Shown here: positions 15,427-23,953 of the stretch, piece after piece
Layout: each line of letters starts with the position of its first letter
Position numbering within the stretch: the first letter of the stretch is position 1
Assembly: GCA_017460805.1 (NCBI GenBank)
Contig: JAFUAF010000013.1
Coordinates: 62,001 to 126,000, forward strand
Reading direction: 5' to 3'
From: Bacillota bacterium
Lineage (GTDB): Bacteria; Bacillota; Clostridia; Lachnospirales; CAG-274
DNA: 64,000 nt
Translations under genes and position numbers: made by a program
Notes under the pieces: generated by a model
Database searches by the model: none
Told to the model about the DNA's origin: nothing
Seen by the model: only the letters and a program-made list of their open reading frames with translations

Positions 15427-15744
15427 ATGCCGAATAAAAATTTAATGGCGGGCAGTGCATCAATGATGGTGCTGGGGCTTATCTACCGCGAGGATATGTA
15501 CGGATATCAGATAACGGAGGAACTTAAAAAGCGCTCGGACGAGACATTTAACATAAAGGCGGGCACACTTTACCCGATCTTACATTCGCTTGAAAAGAGC
15601 GGGTATGTTACATCCTACGAAAAGGTTTTCAGCGGAAAACTGCGCAAATATTATTCCATAACGGATGAGGGCGCGAAAGAGTATGACAGGCAGAAAAGCG
15701 AGTGGACGGATTTTTTTAAAGCCGTTTCAAAGGTGCTGAACTGA
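15427..15744 (+). CDS. PadR-family transcriptional repressor
   Basis: 105 residues with a winged HTH: LGLIYREDMYGYQITEELKKRSDETFNIKAGTLYPILHSLEKSGYV (residues about 17-62) followed by the wing GKLRKYYSITDEGAKEYD and a short dimerisation helix. This is the short PadR-s2 type. The ATG follows CGGGAGGA. It heads an operon with a HAAS-domain membrane protein and an S41 protease; PadR-HAAS pairs are common in Firmicutes and respond to envelope stress or drugs, though the signal here is unknown. Confidence 0.95.
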   Translation: MPNKNLMAGSASMMVLGLIYREDMYGYQITEELKKRSDETFNIKAGTLYPILHSLEKSGYVTSYEKVFSGKLRKYYSITDEGAKEYDRQKSEWTDFFKAVSKVLN

Positions 15745-15756
15745 CGGGGTGTTTGT

Positions 15757-16746
15757 ATGAAAGGTTATGATACGATAAACCGTTACTGCGGCAGGCTTGA
15801 AAACAGCCTGAAAGATCTGGGAAACAAAGACGAGATAGTGGAGGAGATAAGACAGCATTTGCAGGAACAGGCGGAAAGCCTTGTAAAAGAGGGTTGTCTG
15901 CCCGAAGCTGCGGAACTTATTGCTATAGAGGAAATGGGGTCGGTGACTTTGCTTTCAAGGGAAATGAAAAAATACGGCGAGAAGATACCGCATGAAAGCG
16001 AAAAAGTGATAGATACCGTAAGTGATTTTCGGCTTAAAACACAGCTTGAATACAGCGGTTGGAATACTGCCCTCAACAATATCGGCAAAGTCAGATTCAG
16101 AGAGCTTTTTTACAGGCTTTTTATCCTGTTTTACACTATAATTATGTGGAATTTTGTTAATTTTATCGGCTACGGCGCAGGTGTGAACGACAAACCGTTT
16201 ATAAAGGTGTCGGGTATCGCCTGTATTATGGCTGTGACTGTGTTTTCGCTTTGTTTAAGCAGTCTTGACAGATATCTGCCCTTTTTGTGCAGGCGAAACA
16301 TCATCATTTTCTTTGCTGTTTTGGCAGCATCGGTGCTGCTTTATCCGCTGTTTGAACTGTTTTTGCTGCGCTGGGGCTTTTATGTCACAGACGGATTATT
16401 CAGAGATGCGGTGGCAAACCCTATTCTATATTATACGCTGAAACTTGCGGTCACTTTTGCCGTTGTTGCAAAATCGTCATATTCAAAAAAATATTCAAGG
16501 ATGGATTTGATTCTTTTAGCTGTGCCTGCATTTCTGCCGCTGATAGGACTTGCGCTGAACGGAACGGGGCTTATAGTGCTGTTTTTCATCATACTCGCTT
16601 ATGCCGCGGCGGCAAGTGTTTATACAACGCTTTACAGCAGAAATAAGGTCGTGATAAGGCTGGGCATACTGACTTTCTGCCTTATAGGGCTTGCGGAAAT
16701 CGCGGCTGTGTTTGAGGCAAGTTTAATACAGTTATTTTGGAAATAG
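15757..16746 (+). CDS. HAAS-domain polytopic membrane protein (PadR partner)
   Basis: 329 residues. Residues 1 to about 80 form a soluble helical HAAS/permease-prefix domain (INRYCGRLENSLKDLG, EEIRQHLQEQAESLV, AAELIAIEEMGSVTLLSREM). About seven hydrophobic segments follow between residues 115 and 329, for example LFILFYTIIMWNFVNFIG and LIVLFFIILAYAAAASVYT. Such proteins sit next to PadR regulators and are thought to transmit envelope signals; the mechanism is not established. It starts 12 bases after padR. Confidence 0.85.
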   Translation: MKGYDTINRYCGRLENSLKDLGNKDEIVEEIRQHLQEQAESLVKEGCLPEAAELIAIEEMGSVTLLSREMKKYGEKIPHESEKVIDTVSDFRLKTQLEYSGWNTALNNIGKVRFRELFYRLFILFYTIIMWNFVNFIGYGAGVNDKPFIKVSGIACIMAVTVFSLCLSSLDRYLPFLCRRNIIIFFAVLAASVLLYPLFELFLLRWGFYVTDGLFRDAVANPILYYTLKLAVTFAVVAKSSYSKKYSRMDLILLAVPAFLPLIGLALNGTGLIVLFFIILAYAAAASVYTTLYSRNKVVIRLGILTFCLIGLAEIAAVFEASLIQLFWK

Positions 16747-16757
16747 GAGAATGTATC

Positions 16758-18107
16758 ATGAAAAGAATAATTGCGGGGATATTGGCGGTGCTTGTGCTTG
16801 TCGGCTGCGGCGGTCGGGCAGAGGAAACGCCGAATAAAACAATAAATGAAACGGCGGAGAGTACAAACATTTACGCAGAGGATGCACAGCAGCTTGTTTA
16901 CGCCGTTCACGCGGCACATCCCGTGTTTGTACTGGACAAGGTAACGCCGAAGTATGAGGCTGCCGAGGCGGAGTTTCTGGAAAATGCGCCCAATGCTGAG
17001 GACAAGGACGAATTTGCATTGATGGTGCGTAAGTACATGGTATCTTTGGATGATGAGCATACTCAGCCTTGGGCTGACGGCGCGGAATCTCTTGAAAATT
17101 TGACGAGATGCAAGCTTGATCTGCTGTGCAGTTACGAAAACGGCAAACTGTATATCCGAAATGAGGACGGCACAAGCAGTGAAAGTTATATCACTGCGAT
17201 ACAGGGTGTTGACATAGAGCATATATTTGAGACCGTGGAAGAGTATTACCCGTTTGAAAACAGCGAATCAAAGGCATTTTATTACAGAAACGCCCCTATG
17301 TACAGCGGTGTGCTTAAATTATGCGGCTGTGATCTTGAAATTGAAAGCGAAGAAGCCGAGGTTGTTTGCAATGACAAGACTTTGACGGTAAAATTTATTG
17401 ATTACGGGGTGCAGGAGTCGGAGGATGATGTCAAGCACGATACGGCGGATGTAAGGCTTGTGGGCGATATTTTGTACATAGACGTAAACTCTTTTAGGGA
17501 AAAAGACGATAAATACGCCGAAACGCTTGCACGGATACAGGATCATGCGCAAAACGGCGTGAAAAAAGTTATCCTGGATCTGCGCGGCAACGGCGGAGGA
17601 TATCCATGGATAGTGGCGGAAACGATGAGGGCTTTCGGTACAAATCTGCCTGTTGGCGAGAGCATAAACCGTCACAGCACGGATGAATGGGAAACCTGCA
17701 AAAAAGACCTGAAAACAGCGTCACAGGATATGACATTTACCGAAAATGCGGGTTCTTTGAATTCCGCCAGGGTCAATCCCGATATTGATCTGGCAGTCCT
17801 TTGTGATGTAAACAGCATGAGTGCATCCGTTATTATCTGTGCGGGCGTGCAGGACGGAAAGTTAGGTACTGTGATAGGCAGAAGTCCGCATAATTCGCCG
17901 TCGTTTTATGCGGGTGTTTTATACTATACCCTGCCCGAAACGGGGATAAAAGTGCAGATATCGGGTTCGTATATAATGCGTGCGGATAAGGTTGCGCCGC
18001 AGGATGTGTTTGTACCCGATATTGTGACCGAACCCGGAGAAAACTCATTGAAATATACCATAGAACAGTATTATAACGAAACTTTCAACGAAAATGACTG
18101 GGAGTAA
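16758..18107 (+). CDS. S41-family (C-terminal processing) peptidase, lipoprotein
   Basis: 449 residues. A lipoprotein signal MKRIIAGILAVLVLVGCGG places the mature Cys near residue 17, so the protein is anchored outside the membrane. The N-terminal half is helical; the C-terminal half has the S41 core: VILDLRGNGGGYP (about residue 265) and SMSASVIICAGVQD, where the Ser of SASV is the likely nucleophile, then PSFYAGVLYYTLPETG and KVAPQDVFVPDIV. No PDZ domain is evident, as in many small S41 proteins. The ATG at 16758 follows AGGAG; the earlier in-frame start at 16737 lies inside the upstream gene. It is the third gene of the padR operon and has a terminator just downstream. Confidence 0.9.
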   Translation: MKRIIAGILAVLVLVGCGGRAEETPNKTINETAESTNIYAEDAQQLVYAVHAAHPVFVLDKVTPKYEAAEAEFLENAPNAEDKDEFALMVRKYMVSLDDEHTQPWADGAESLENLTRCKLDLLCSYENGKLYIRNEDGTSSESYITAIQGVDIEHIFETVEEYYPFENSESKAFYYRNAPMYSGVLKLCGCDLEIESEEAEVVCNDKTLTVKFIDYGVQESEDDVKHDTADVRLVGDILYIDVNSFREKDDKYAETLARIQDHAQNGVKKVILDLRGNGGGYPWIVAETMRAFGTNLPVGESINRHSTDEWETCKKDLKTASQDMTFTENAGSLNSARVNPDIDLAVLCDVNSMSASVIICAGVQDGKLGTVIGRSPHNSPSFYAGVLYYTLPETGIKVQISGSYIMRADKVAPQDVFVPDIVTEPGENSLKYTIEQYYNETFNENDWE

Positions 18108-18113
18108 AAACGG

Positions 18114-18143
18114 GGACTGTCGTGTTTTGCGGCAGTCCTTTTT
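18114..18143 (+). terminator. Intrinsic terminator of the padR-HAAS-S41 operon
   Basis: GGACTGTCG (18114-18122) pairs with CGGCAGTCC (18130-18138) with one G-U pair around TGTTTTG, followed by five Ts. It lies 7 bases after the protease stop. Confidence 0.88.
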
Positions 18144-18150
18144 GCGGTAA

Positions 18151-18434
18151 ATTGGAATTTGACGGGGAGTTAATGACAAGGATAGCGGACTTCTACACGA
18201 AGTCCGCAAACCCTTCCACCGCAAGCGGTCCCCCTACCCTAAAAGGGCAGGCAAGGACGACAGCCCGTTCTTTCAATAGCTGCGACGGGAGTTTCTTGGC
18301 TCCCCTCGTTAGGGGAGCTGTCAGCCGCCATTTTATTGGCTTTTAACACAAAACTACAACGGCTGACTGAGGGGTTTGAGGGCTTCGGATAGAAGCCCTC
18401 TGTCTTTGCCAATAACACCACGTCAAATTCCAAT
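18151..18434. mobile_element. MITE-like non-coding element with 14-bp terminal inverted repeats
   Basis: About 284 bases between perfect inverted ends ATTGGAATTTGACG (18151-18164) and CGTCAAATTCCAAT (18421-18434). Inside are stacked short hairpins such as GCGGACTTC/GAAGTCCGC, CTCCCCTCGTTAGGGGAG and AGGGCTTC/GAAGCCCT, plus the motif GCTGTCAGCCG...CGGCTGACTGAGGGG. I recall that motif as a common intergenic repeat in gut Firmicutes. No transposase and no convincing reading frame are present. Its right end runs directly into repeat copy B. Confidence 0.65.
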
Positions 18435-18575
18435 AAGTAGTTACTTATAAACAGTGGCGCGCAAGCGCGTTGTAGTGGTCGCACGGGAATCGTATCGCGC
18501 TTCGCGCTCAACTCCCAGTCCCGTGCTCCAACACACTTTTGCTTTTACAAAAGCAAAAGTGTGTTAAATTCCAAT
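18424..18575 (+). repeat. Dispersed palindromic repeat, copy B
   Basis: About 150 bases with the same block order as copy A: AAATTCCAATAAGTAG, GTGGCGCGCAAGCGCGTTG, an AATCGTATCGC block, CTCCCAGTC and a terminal hairpin AACACACTTTTGCTTTT...AAAAGCAAAAGTGTGTT. AAATTCCAAT occurs at both ends and also forms the right inverted repeat of the neighbouring MITE-like element, so the two overlap by about 10 bases. The rest of the gap up to 18725 carries only the next promoter. Confidence 0.88.
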
Positions 18576-18657
18576 TTGTCTCCGTCCTTTTTATGTTTTT
18601 AACAAAATTTAAAGCATATTTTAAAAACATTTGTAAATTTCTTCAATAAACTACGGC

Positions 18658-18686
18658 TTGAAAAATCTATTGATTTATGTTAAAAT
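18658..18686 (+). promoter_or_regulatory. Promoter of the aminotransferase gene
   Basis: TTGAAA (18658-18663), a 17-base spacer and TAAAAT (18681-18686). A GGGGTGG ribosome site lies at 18714-18720, just before the ATG at 18726. Confidence 0.75.
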
Positions 18687-18725
18687 AAAACCGATAATGT
18701 CGAATTTATAAATGGGGTGGTAAAA

Positions 18726-19919
18726 ATGAAATTATCGAAAATTGCACAGACGGTATGTCCATCGCCGACTTTAAGCATGGCGGCGCGTGTGGCGGCAATG
18801 CGCGAAAAGGGTATTGACATAATAGATTTCAGTGCGGGAGAGCCTGATTTTGACACGCCCGAGTGTGTGAAAGAAGCGGCAAAGGCAGCACTTGACGAAA
18901 ATTTTACACACTATACAGCCTATGCGGGCATAACCGAATTAAGACAGGCCTTTGCGGACGATCTGAAACAGTACGGCCTTGAATATACCTACGAAAACAT
19001 CGTTGTTTCAAACGGCAGCAAGCACGCACTCAAAAATGCGTTTGCGGCTATCCTTGACCCCAAGGACGAGGTCATCGTGCCCGCTCCGTACTGGAACAGC
19101 TATATAGATATAATAAAAATGTGCTATGGTACGCCCGTTGTCATTAAAACCAAAATGTCAAACGGTTTCCGCGTAACGATTGACGAGCTGAAAGCCGCAC
19201 TTACCAAGCACACAAAGGCTGTGCTTATCAACAGCCCCAATAATCCCACGGGCATGGTATATTCCCGCGAGGAGCTTGAAGAAATAGGCAAATTTGCGGT
19301 CGAAAACGACCTTTATATAATTTCGGACGAGATATACAGCAGACTTATCTACAGTAAAAAACTTCTGCATTGCAGTATCGCCTCAATAAGCGAGGAAATA
19401 AAGGAAAGGACGATAGTGATCGGCGGTCTTTCCAAAAGCTATGCCATGACGGGCTGGCGCGTGGGCTTTACGGCTTCAAACAAGGCGCTTGCCGATGCCA
19501 TTGCAAATATCCAGTCCAACAGTACTTCAAATGTCAATTCCATTGCGCAGAAAGCGGCTGTTGCGGCGCTTAAAAACGCAAAAGAGGACGCAGATGCCAT
19601 GCTTAAACAGTTTGAGCACAGGCGCGACTATATCGCACAGCGTATCTCGGATATCCCGTTTTTGAGCAATCTTTTGCCAAAGGGCGCATTCTATCTCTTT
19701 GTTGACGTGTCAAAACTGCTTGGAGAGAGCGTCGGCGAATACAAGATAGAGACCGCTGCGGATGCTGCGGATGTACTGCTTGAAAAGTATAATGTGGCGG
19801 TCGTGCCGTCCGATGCTTTCGGCTTTGAAAATCATATCCGCATCTCCTTTGCGACAAGTATGCGTGATGTGGTAGAGGGCGTGAACCGCATAGAGCGCTT
19901 TGTAAAAGAAAATTTTTAA
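18726..19919 (+). CDS. Class I pyridoxal-phosphate aminotransferase (aspartate type)
   Basis: 397 residues of the aspartate aminotransferase I-gamma type. SAGEPDFDTPE (near residue 35) binds substrate, SNGSKHALKNAF binds cofactor phosphate, NSPNNPTGMVYS and ISDEIYSRLIY carry the conserved Asn, Asp and Tyr, GGLSKSYAMTGWRVGF holds the Schiff-base Lys, and IRISFATS the C-terminal Arg. It probably interconverts aspartate and oxaloacetate; prephenate or other substrates cannot be excluded. The ATG at 18726 is preferred over the GTG at 18717, which lies within the ribosome-binding site. It is transcribed from its own promoter and may continue into the next gene 25 bases away. Confidence 0.92.
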   Translation: MKLSKIAQTVCPSPTLSMAARVAAMREKGIDIIDFSAGEPDFDTPECVKEAAKAALDENFTHYTAYAGITELRQAFADDLKQYGLEYTYENIVVSNGSKHALKNAFAAILDPKDEVIVPAPYWNSYIDIIKMCYGTPVVIKTKMSNGFRVTIDELKAALTKHTKAVLINSPNNPTGMVYSREELEEIGKFAVENDLYIISDEIYSRLIYSKKLLHCSIASISEEIKERTIVIGGLSKSYAMTGWRVGFTASNKALADAIANIQSNSTSNVNSIAQKAAVAALKNAKEDADAMLKQFEHRRDYIAQRISDIPFLSNLLPKGAFYLFVDVSKLLGESVGEYKIETAADAADVLLEKYNVAVVPSDAFGFENHIRISFATSMRDVVEGVNRIERFVKENF

Positions 19920-19944
19920 TAAATTTTTAAAATGAGTTTATGAT

Positions 19945-21123
19945 ATGAAGAAAATATTTTTATTGTCTTTGCTTTGCCTGATGTTTGCGGGCTGTTCTTC
20001 GGCTGAAAAGCAGTCTTTAAAAGAAGATGTCACGAAAACGACCGCTGTCGAAACGACTGTTGCCGAAACTGTTACGGAGACCACTACGGAAAGTGTCGTG
20101 ACGAAGGATGAAATATCTGCACAAATTGAGGGCATGAGTCTATACGAAAAAGTAGGGCAGATGTTTATTATCGACCTTGCCGATATGGATGAAAATTTTG
20201 TTGTCCATGCACAAGACGGAGATCTTGACATTAAGGAAAACAATGTCGGCGGTTTTATTCTTCTTGCAAAGGATATAAACGGGGTCGAGGGAACGAAGCA
20301 GCTTACGGCAAAGTTAAGGGAAATAAGCAGAATAGCGCCTTTTATCGGCATAGACGAGGAGGGCGGAGTCGTCAGCAGAGTGGGCGATTCGGGTGCCGTG
20401 GCGGATTATTATATCCCGTCTGCGCGGTCTATGGCGAATAACGGCACGGTCGAAGAAAACTATACAAAGATAGCGAAAACGCTTACCGCAATGGGCTTCA
20501 ACCTTGATTTTGCGCCCGATGCGGATGTCGATACCAACCCCGACAATCCGATAATAGGCGACAGGGCGTTTTCAAACGATGCAAAAACGGCGGGGGAGAA
20601 TGCCGTAATTGCAATGAACGCTTTGAGAGAAAACGGCGTGATACCCGTTATAAAGCACTTCCCCGGGCATGGCGATACGGACACCGATACACATACGGGT
20701 ACGGCGATAGTGCCGCATGACAGGGAGCGGCTTGACAGCGTGGAACTTGTGCCTTTTAGATTGGCGATCGAGAATAATGCGCCGATGATAATGGTTGCGC
20801 ACGTAAAAACACCCGCTATAAGCAATAATGATATGCCCGCTTCCGTAAATCACGATATAATTACGGGGCTTTTGCGTGAAGAACTGGGCTTTGACGGCGT
20901 AATTATAACCGATGCCATGAATATGGGCGCTGTGACGCAGTACGGAAAGTCACAGAGCATAGAGAACGCCGTAAAAGCGGGGGCGGACATAATTCTTATG
21001 CCGACCGATATAAAAAATGCTTTCGATACCGTCATCGGACTGACCGAAAGCGGCGAAATTACAGAGGAAAGAATAGACGAGTCCGTCTATAGGATATTAA
21101 AATTAAAGGAGAATTTAAAATGA
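19945..21123 (+). CDS. Glycoside hydrolase family 3 lipoprotein (NagZ-like beta-N-acetylhexosaminidase)
   Basis: 392 residues. A lipoprotein signal MKKIFLLSLLCLMFAGCSS is followed by a Thr/Glu-rich linker (residues about 30-52) and a GH3 N-terminal barrel. Family motifs: GGFILLAKDING, GIDEEGGVVSRV, LDFAPDADVDTNP, and KHFPGHGDTDTDTHTG, whose H-G-D/T-D loop provides the catalytic His-Asp pair of NagZ-type enzymes; GVIITDAMNMGA supplies the nucleophile Asp. It would release N-acetylglucosamine from muropeptides outside the cell. It lacks the second GH3 domain. It overlaps the LRR gene by 4 bases. Confidence 0.92.
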   Translation: MKKIFLLSLLCLMFAGCSSAEKQSLKEDVTKTTAVETTVAETVTETTTESVVTKDEISAQIEGMSLYEKVGQMFIIDLADMDENFVVHAQDGDLDIKENNVGGFILLAKDINGVEGTKQLTAKLREISRIAPFIGIDEEGGVVSRVGDSGAVADYYIPSARSMANNGTVEENYTKIAKTLTAMGFNLDFAPDADVDTNPDNPIIGDRAFSNDAKTAGENAVIAMNALRENGVIPVIKHFPGHGDTDTDTHTGTAIVPHDRERLDSVELVPFRLAIENNAPMIMVAHVKTPAISNNDMPASVNHDIITGLLREELGFDGVIITDAMNMGAVTQYGKSQSIENAVKAGADIILMPTDIKNAFDTVIGLTESGEITEERIDESVYRILKLKENLK

Positions 21124-23906
21124 AAAGATTTGTACCCGTTCTGGCGGCTGTGCTTTTGTTTGCGGCGGCCGATAAAATGCCGTTTAAGGCTTTGGAGGTA
21201 AGTGCGGCCGAATATGTGCTTGCCGATACCGACGGAGCATATCTGACCTATACCGTAAAGTCGGACAATACAGCGGAGATAACCAAATATACGGGTGCCG
21301 AAACTGTAGTAAACATTCCGTCGGAAATTGACGGGCATACCGTTACTTCTGTTGCACAAAAAGCGTTTTATCGCTGCACAGCTTCGGCGGTGTTTTTACC
21401 CGACACGGTCACATCGATAGGACAGTCGGCATTTGCCTACAGCAGTTCGCTTAGTTATGTAAAGCTGCCGCAGGGGCTTACGACCATACCCGGATACATA
21501 TTCTCGGGCTGTGATGCAATGGACGGCATAGATATTCCGTCAAGTGTTATTATTATAGACGGCAATGCGTTTTCAAATATGGACGGTATTGAGGAGATAA
21601 CCATACCCGACAGCGTTGTTGTTATGCGCAGCGGCGTATTTCAGGGCAGCAACGGATTAAAGACCGTAAATATCGGGAAAGGCGTGCTTAATCTGGACGA
21701 GGGTGCGCTGAATCTTTGTTATGCGGAAAAAATAAACGTGTCGGAAAAAAATATGAAATTTACTTCGATAGACGGCATAGTTTACAACAAGGAAAAAACA
21801 CAGATAATATGCTGTCCCAAGGGATACAAGGGCAGTGTTGTCATACCGTCGGGCGTGACAAGCATACCGCAAAAGGCCTTTGACAGCTGCACGGGCATAA
21901 CGGATGTAACACTTCCCGAGGGCGTGACGGAGATCTGCGGCAGCGCATTTTCGACCTGTACCCATATGACTTCCATCAACTTCCCCTCGACCGTTAAGAC
22001 CATAGGCGATGAGGCTTTTGACGGCTGTACAAGACTTGAAGAACTGAATTTGAACGAGGGGCTTGAAAGTATAGGGAAAAGGGCTTTTTACAGATGTAAA
22101 GCGCTTACGTCCGTAACCATACCCGAAAACACACTTCAGATAGGCGAAAGGGCATTTGGCTGGTGTGAGGGACTTGTTGAAATAAAGCTGCCGAGCGGTC
22201 TGAAAACCATTAGCCCCGCTTTGTTTGACAACTGCCGCGCACTTAAAAGTGCCGATATCCCAAGCGGCGTTACCTCGATAGGAAAATCCGCTTTCAACTC
22301 CTGCTATGCTCTTGAAAGCATAACCATACCAAAGGGTGTTACAAGCATTGAAGAAGGCACTTTCAGAAGCTGCAATGCGCTTGAAAAAGTTTATATCCCC
22401 GGAAATGTGGTAAATATTGGGGATTACTCTTTCTACGGCTGCTGGGCTTTAAAGAACATTGAGTTCGGCTATGGTGTGGAGACTGTCGGTTATATGGCAT
22501 TTGCATCCGCACCGATAGAAAGAATAGAACTTGCCGATACCATAACGACAGTCGGCAACAACGCATTTTTCAACTGCTCCAATGTGAAGCATGTTTACAT
22601 AGGCAGAGATACGGAAGTATTTGACAGCTATTTGTTTGACAGCTATTTGCTTGAAACTATCTATGTTTCGAAAGATAATGCGCTTTATTCTTCCGAGGAC
22701 GGTATTCTTTACAACAAGGACAAAACACAGCTTATCAGATGCCCGCAGGCAAAAACGGGGGATGTGAAGATATGTGAAAGTGTCGCAGATATCATGGATT
22801 CGGCCTTTGCAAAATGCCTGAAACTGACAGATATCACTTTGCCCGACAATGTAAAGACACTGGGGGCTTCGGCTTTCAACGGCTGCAAGTCGCTTGCAAA
22901 AATAGGGCTTGATAACGCTCTGGAGACCGTGGGCGAATATGCTTTTGCCAATACAGCATTAACAAATGCGGTTCTTCCCGACAGTGTGACAAGTCTCGGA
23001 AACAGTGCGTTCTATAACTGCACCGCACTTGAAAGCGCAGTACTTCCCGCAGGACTTGAGACCATTCCCGAAAGCTGTTTTGGAAGCTGCCGTGCGCTCA
23101 AAGATATAAAATTGAATGACGGCATAAAGGATATAGGCAATTATGCGTTCCAATACTGCACGTCACTTACAAAGATAAATTTGCCCGACAGTGTGGAAAC
23201 ACTCGGAAACAGCGCTTTTGCATACGACACCGATATAAACGAAATAAAACTGTCCGCAAACCTGAAAAGCATGGGTTCGCATGTGTTCAGAAATACGGAT
23301 ATAACGGAGATAGAGATACCCTCGGGTGTGGAGGTAATACCCGCGAGCGCATTCTATGACTGCGACATATTGGAATCGGTCGTGCTCAACAACGGCTTAA
23401 AGACCATATCGGGCAGCGCATTTTACGGCTGCCGCAAGCTGACCGATATAACATTTCCGAAAACTCTGGAAACTTTGGACAGCGGTGCTTTTTCAAGCTG
23501 CAGCAGCCTTGAAACGATAGTGTGCAATGCGCCCTCTCTGACTATACCGCTGAATGTGTTTAACTACTGCTCAAATATAAAAGAGGTCTATTTTACCGCC
23601 GCGGCACCCGAAATGAAAGCGGGCAGCAAATACGACTATGACCTCGGCGAAAACAGGCCGTACTATGCCTTTGATGATAGCAGGGATAAAGTTTGCGTTT
23701 ACTATACAAAAACTGCATCGGGCTTTACTTCGCCGCAGTGGTGCGGTTATCCGTGCTATCCCGCCGAAAGCAGACTTTCCGAGTACAGTGCGGAAAAACT
23801 TTTAAGGTATATAAGCGGCATAGACAGCGCAAAACCATTTGAAGATACAGATATCGACAATAATGGCAAAACTGATATTACAGATGCTATTGCAATTTTT
23901 AAATAA
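21120..23906 (+). CDS. Secreted BspA-like leucine-rich-repeat protein with a C-terminal half dockerin
   Basis: 928 residues. An N-terminal signal (MKRFVPVLAAVLLFAAADK) is followed by about 30 TpLRR/BspA repeats of 22-24 residues with the pattern I-P-x-x-V-x-x-I-G-x-x-A-F-x-x-C-x-x-L, interrupted by two SIDGIVYNK/SEDGILYNK loops. BspA-type repeats mediate adhesion or protein binding on the surface. The last 20 residues (DTDIDNNGKTDITDAIAI) match one calcium-binding loop of a type I dockerin. The segment before it (YSAEKLLRYISGI) matches the helix of a first dockerin repeat whose calcium loop is missing. So the tail is a degenerate dockerin. It is co-translated with the GH3 lipoprotein. Confidence 0.88.
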   Translation: MKRFVPVLAAVLLFAAADKMPFKALEVSAAEYVLADTDGAYLTYTVKSDNTAEITKYTGAETVVNIPSEIDGHTVTSVAQKAFYRCTASAVFLPDTVTSIGQSAFAYSSSLSYVKLPQGLTTIPGYIFSGCDAMDGIDIPSSVIIIDGNAFSNMDGIEEITIPDSVVVMRSGVFQGSNGLKTVNIGKGVLNLDEGALNLCYAEKINVSEKNMKFTSIDGIVYNKEKTQIICCPKGYKGSVVIPSGVTSIPQKAFDSCTGITDVTLPEGVTEICGSAFSTCTHMTSINFPSTVKTIGDEAFDGCTRLEELNLNEGLESIGKRAFYRCKALTSVTIPENTLQIGERAFGWCEGLVEIKLPSGLKTISPALFDNCRALKSADIPSGVTSIGKSAFNSCYALESITIPKGVTSIEEGTFRSCNALEKVYIPGNVVNIGDYSFYGCWALKNIEFGYGVETVGYMAFASAPIERIELADTITTVGNNAFFNCSNVKHVYIGRDTEVFDSYLFDSYLLETIYVSKDNALYSSEDGILYNKDKTQLIRCPQAKTGDVKICESVADIMDSAFAKCLKLTDITLPDNVKTLGASAFNGCKSLAKIGLDNALETVGEYAFANTALTNAVLPDSVTSLGNSAFYNCTALESAVLPAGLETIPESCFGSCRALKDIKLNDGIKDIGNYAFQYCTSLTKINLPDSVETLGNSAFAYDTDINEIKLSANLKSMGSHVFRNTDITEIEIPSGVEVIPASAFYDCDILESVVLNNGLKTISGSAFYGCRKLTDITFPKTLETLDSGAFSSCSSLETIVCNAPSLTIPLNVFNYCSNIKEVYFTAAAPEMKAGSKYDYDLGENRPYYAFDDSRDKVCVYYTKTASGFTSPQWCGYPCYPAESRLSEYSAEKLLRYISGIDSAKPFEDTDIDNNGKTDITDAIAIFK

Positions 23907-23918
23907 ATATGCTATAAT
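23890..23918 (+). promoter_or_regulatory. Promoter of the SGNH esterase gene
   Basis: TTGCAA (23890-23895) and TATAAT (23913-23918) are 17 bases apart; the -35 box lies in the last codons of the LRR gene. TTGGAGG precedes the ATG at 23954. The gene can therefore be transcribed independently of the upstream pair. Confidence 0.72.
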
Positions 23919-23953
23919 CATAAATTATCAAAGAAATTTTGGAGGTTTTACCA

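Noticed and set aside
18122..18346. 74-codon frame inside the MITE-like element
   Set aside because: It starts within the protease operon terminator and runs through palindromic repeat DNA; no homologous protein type is recognisable.
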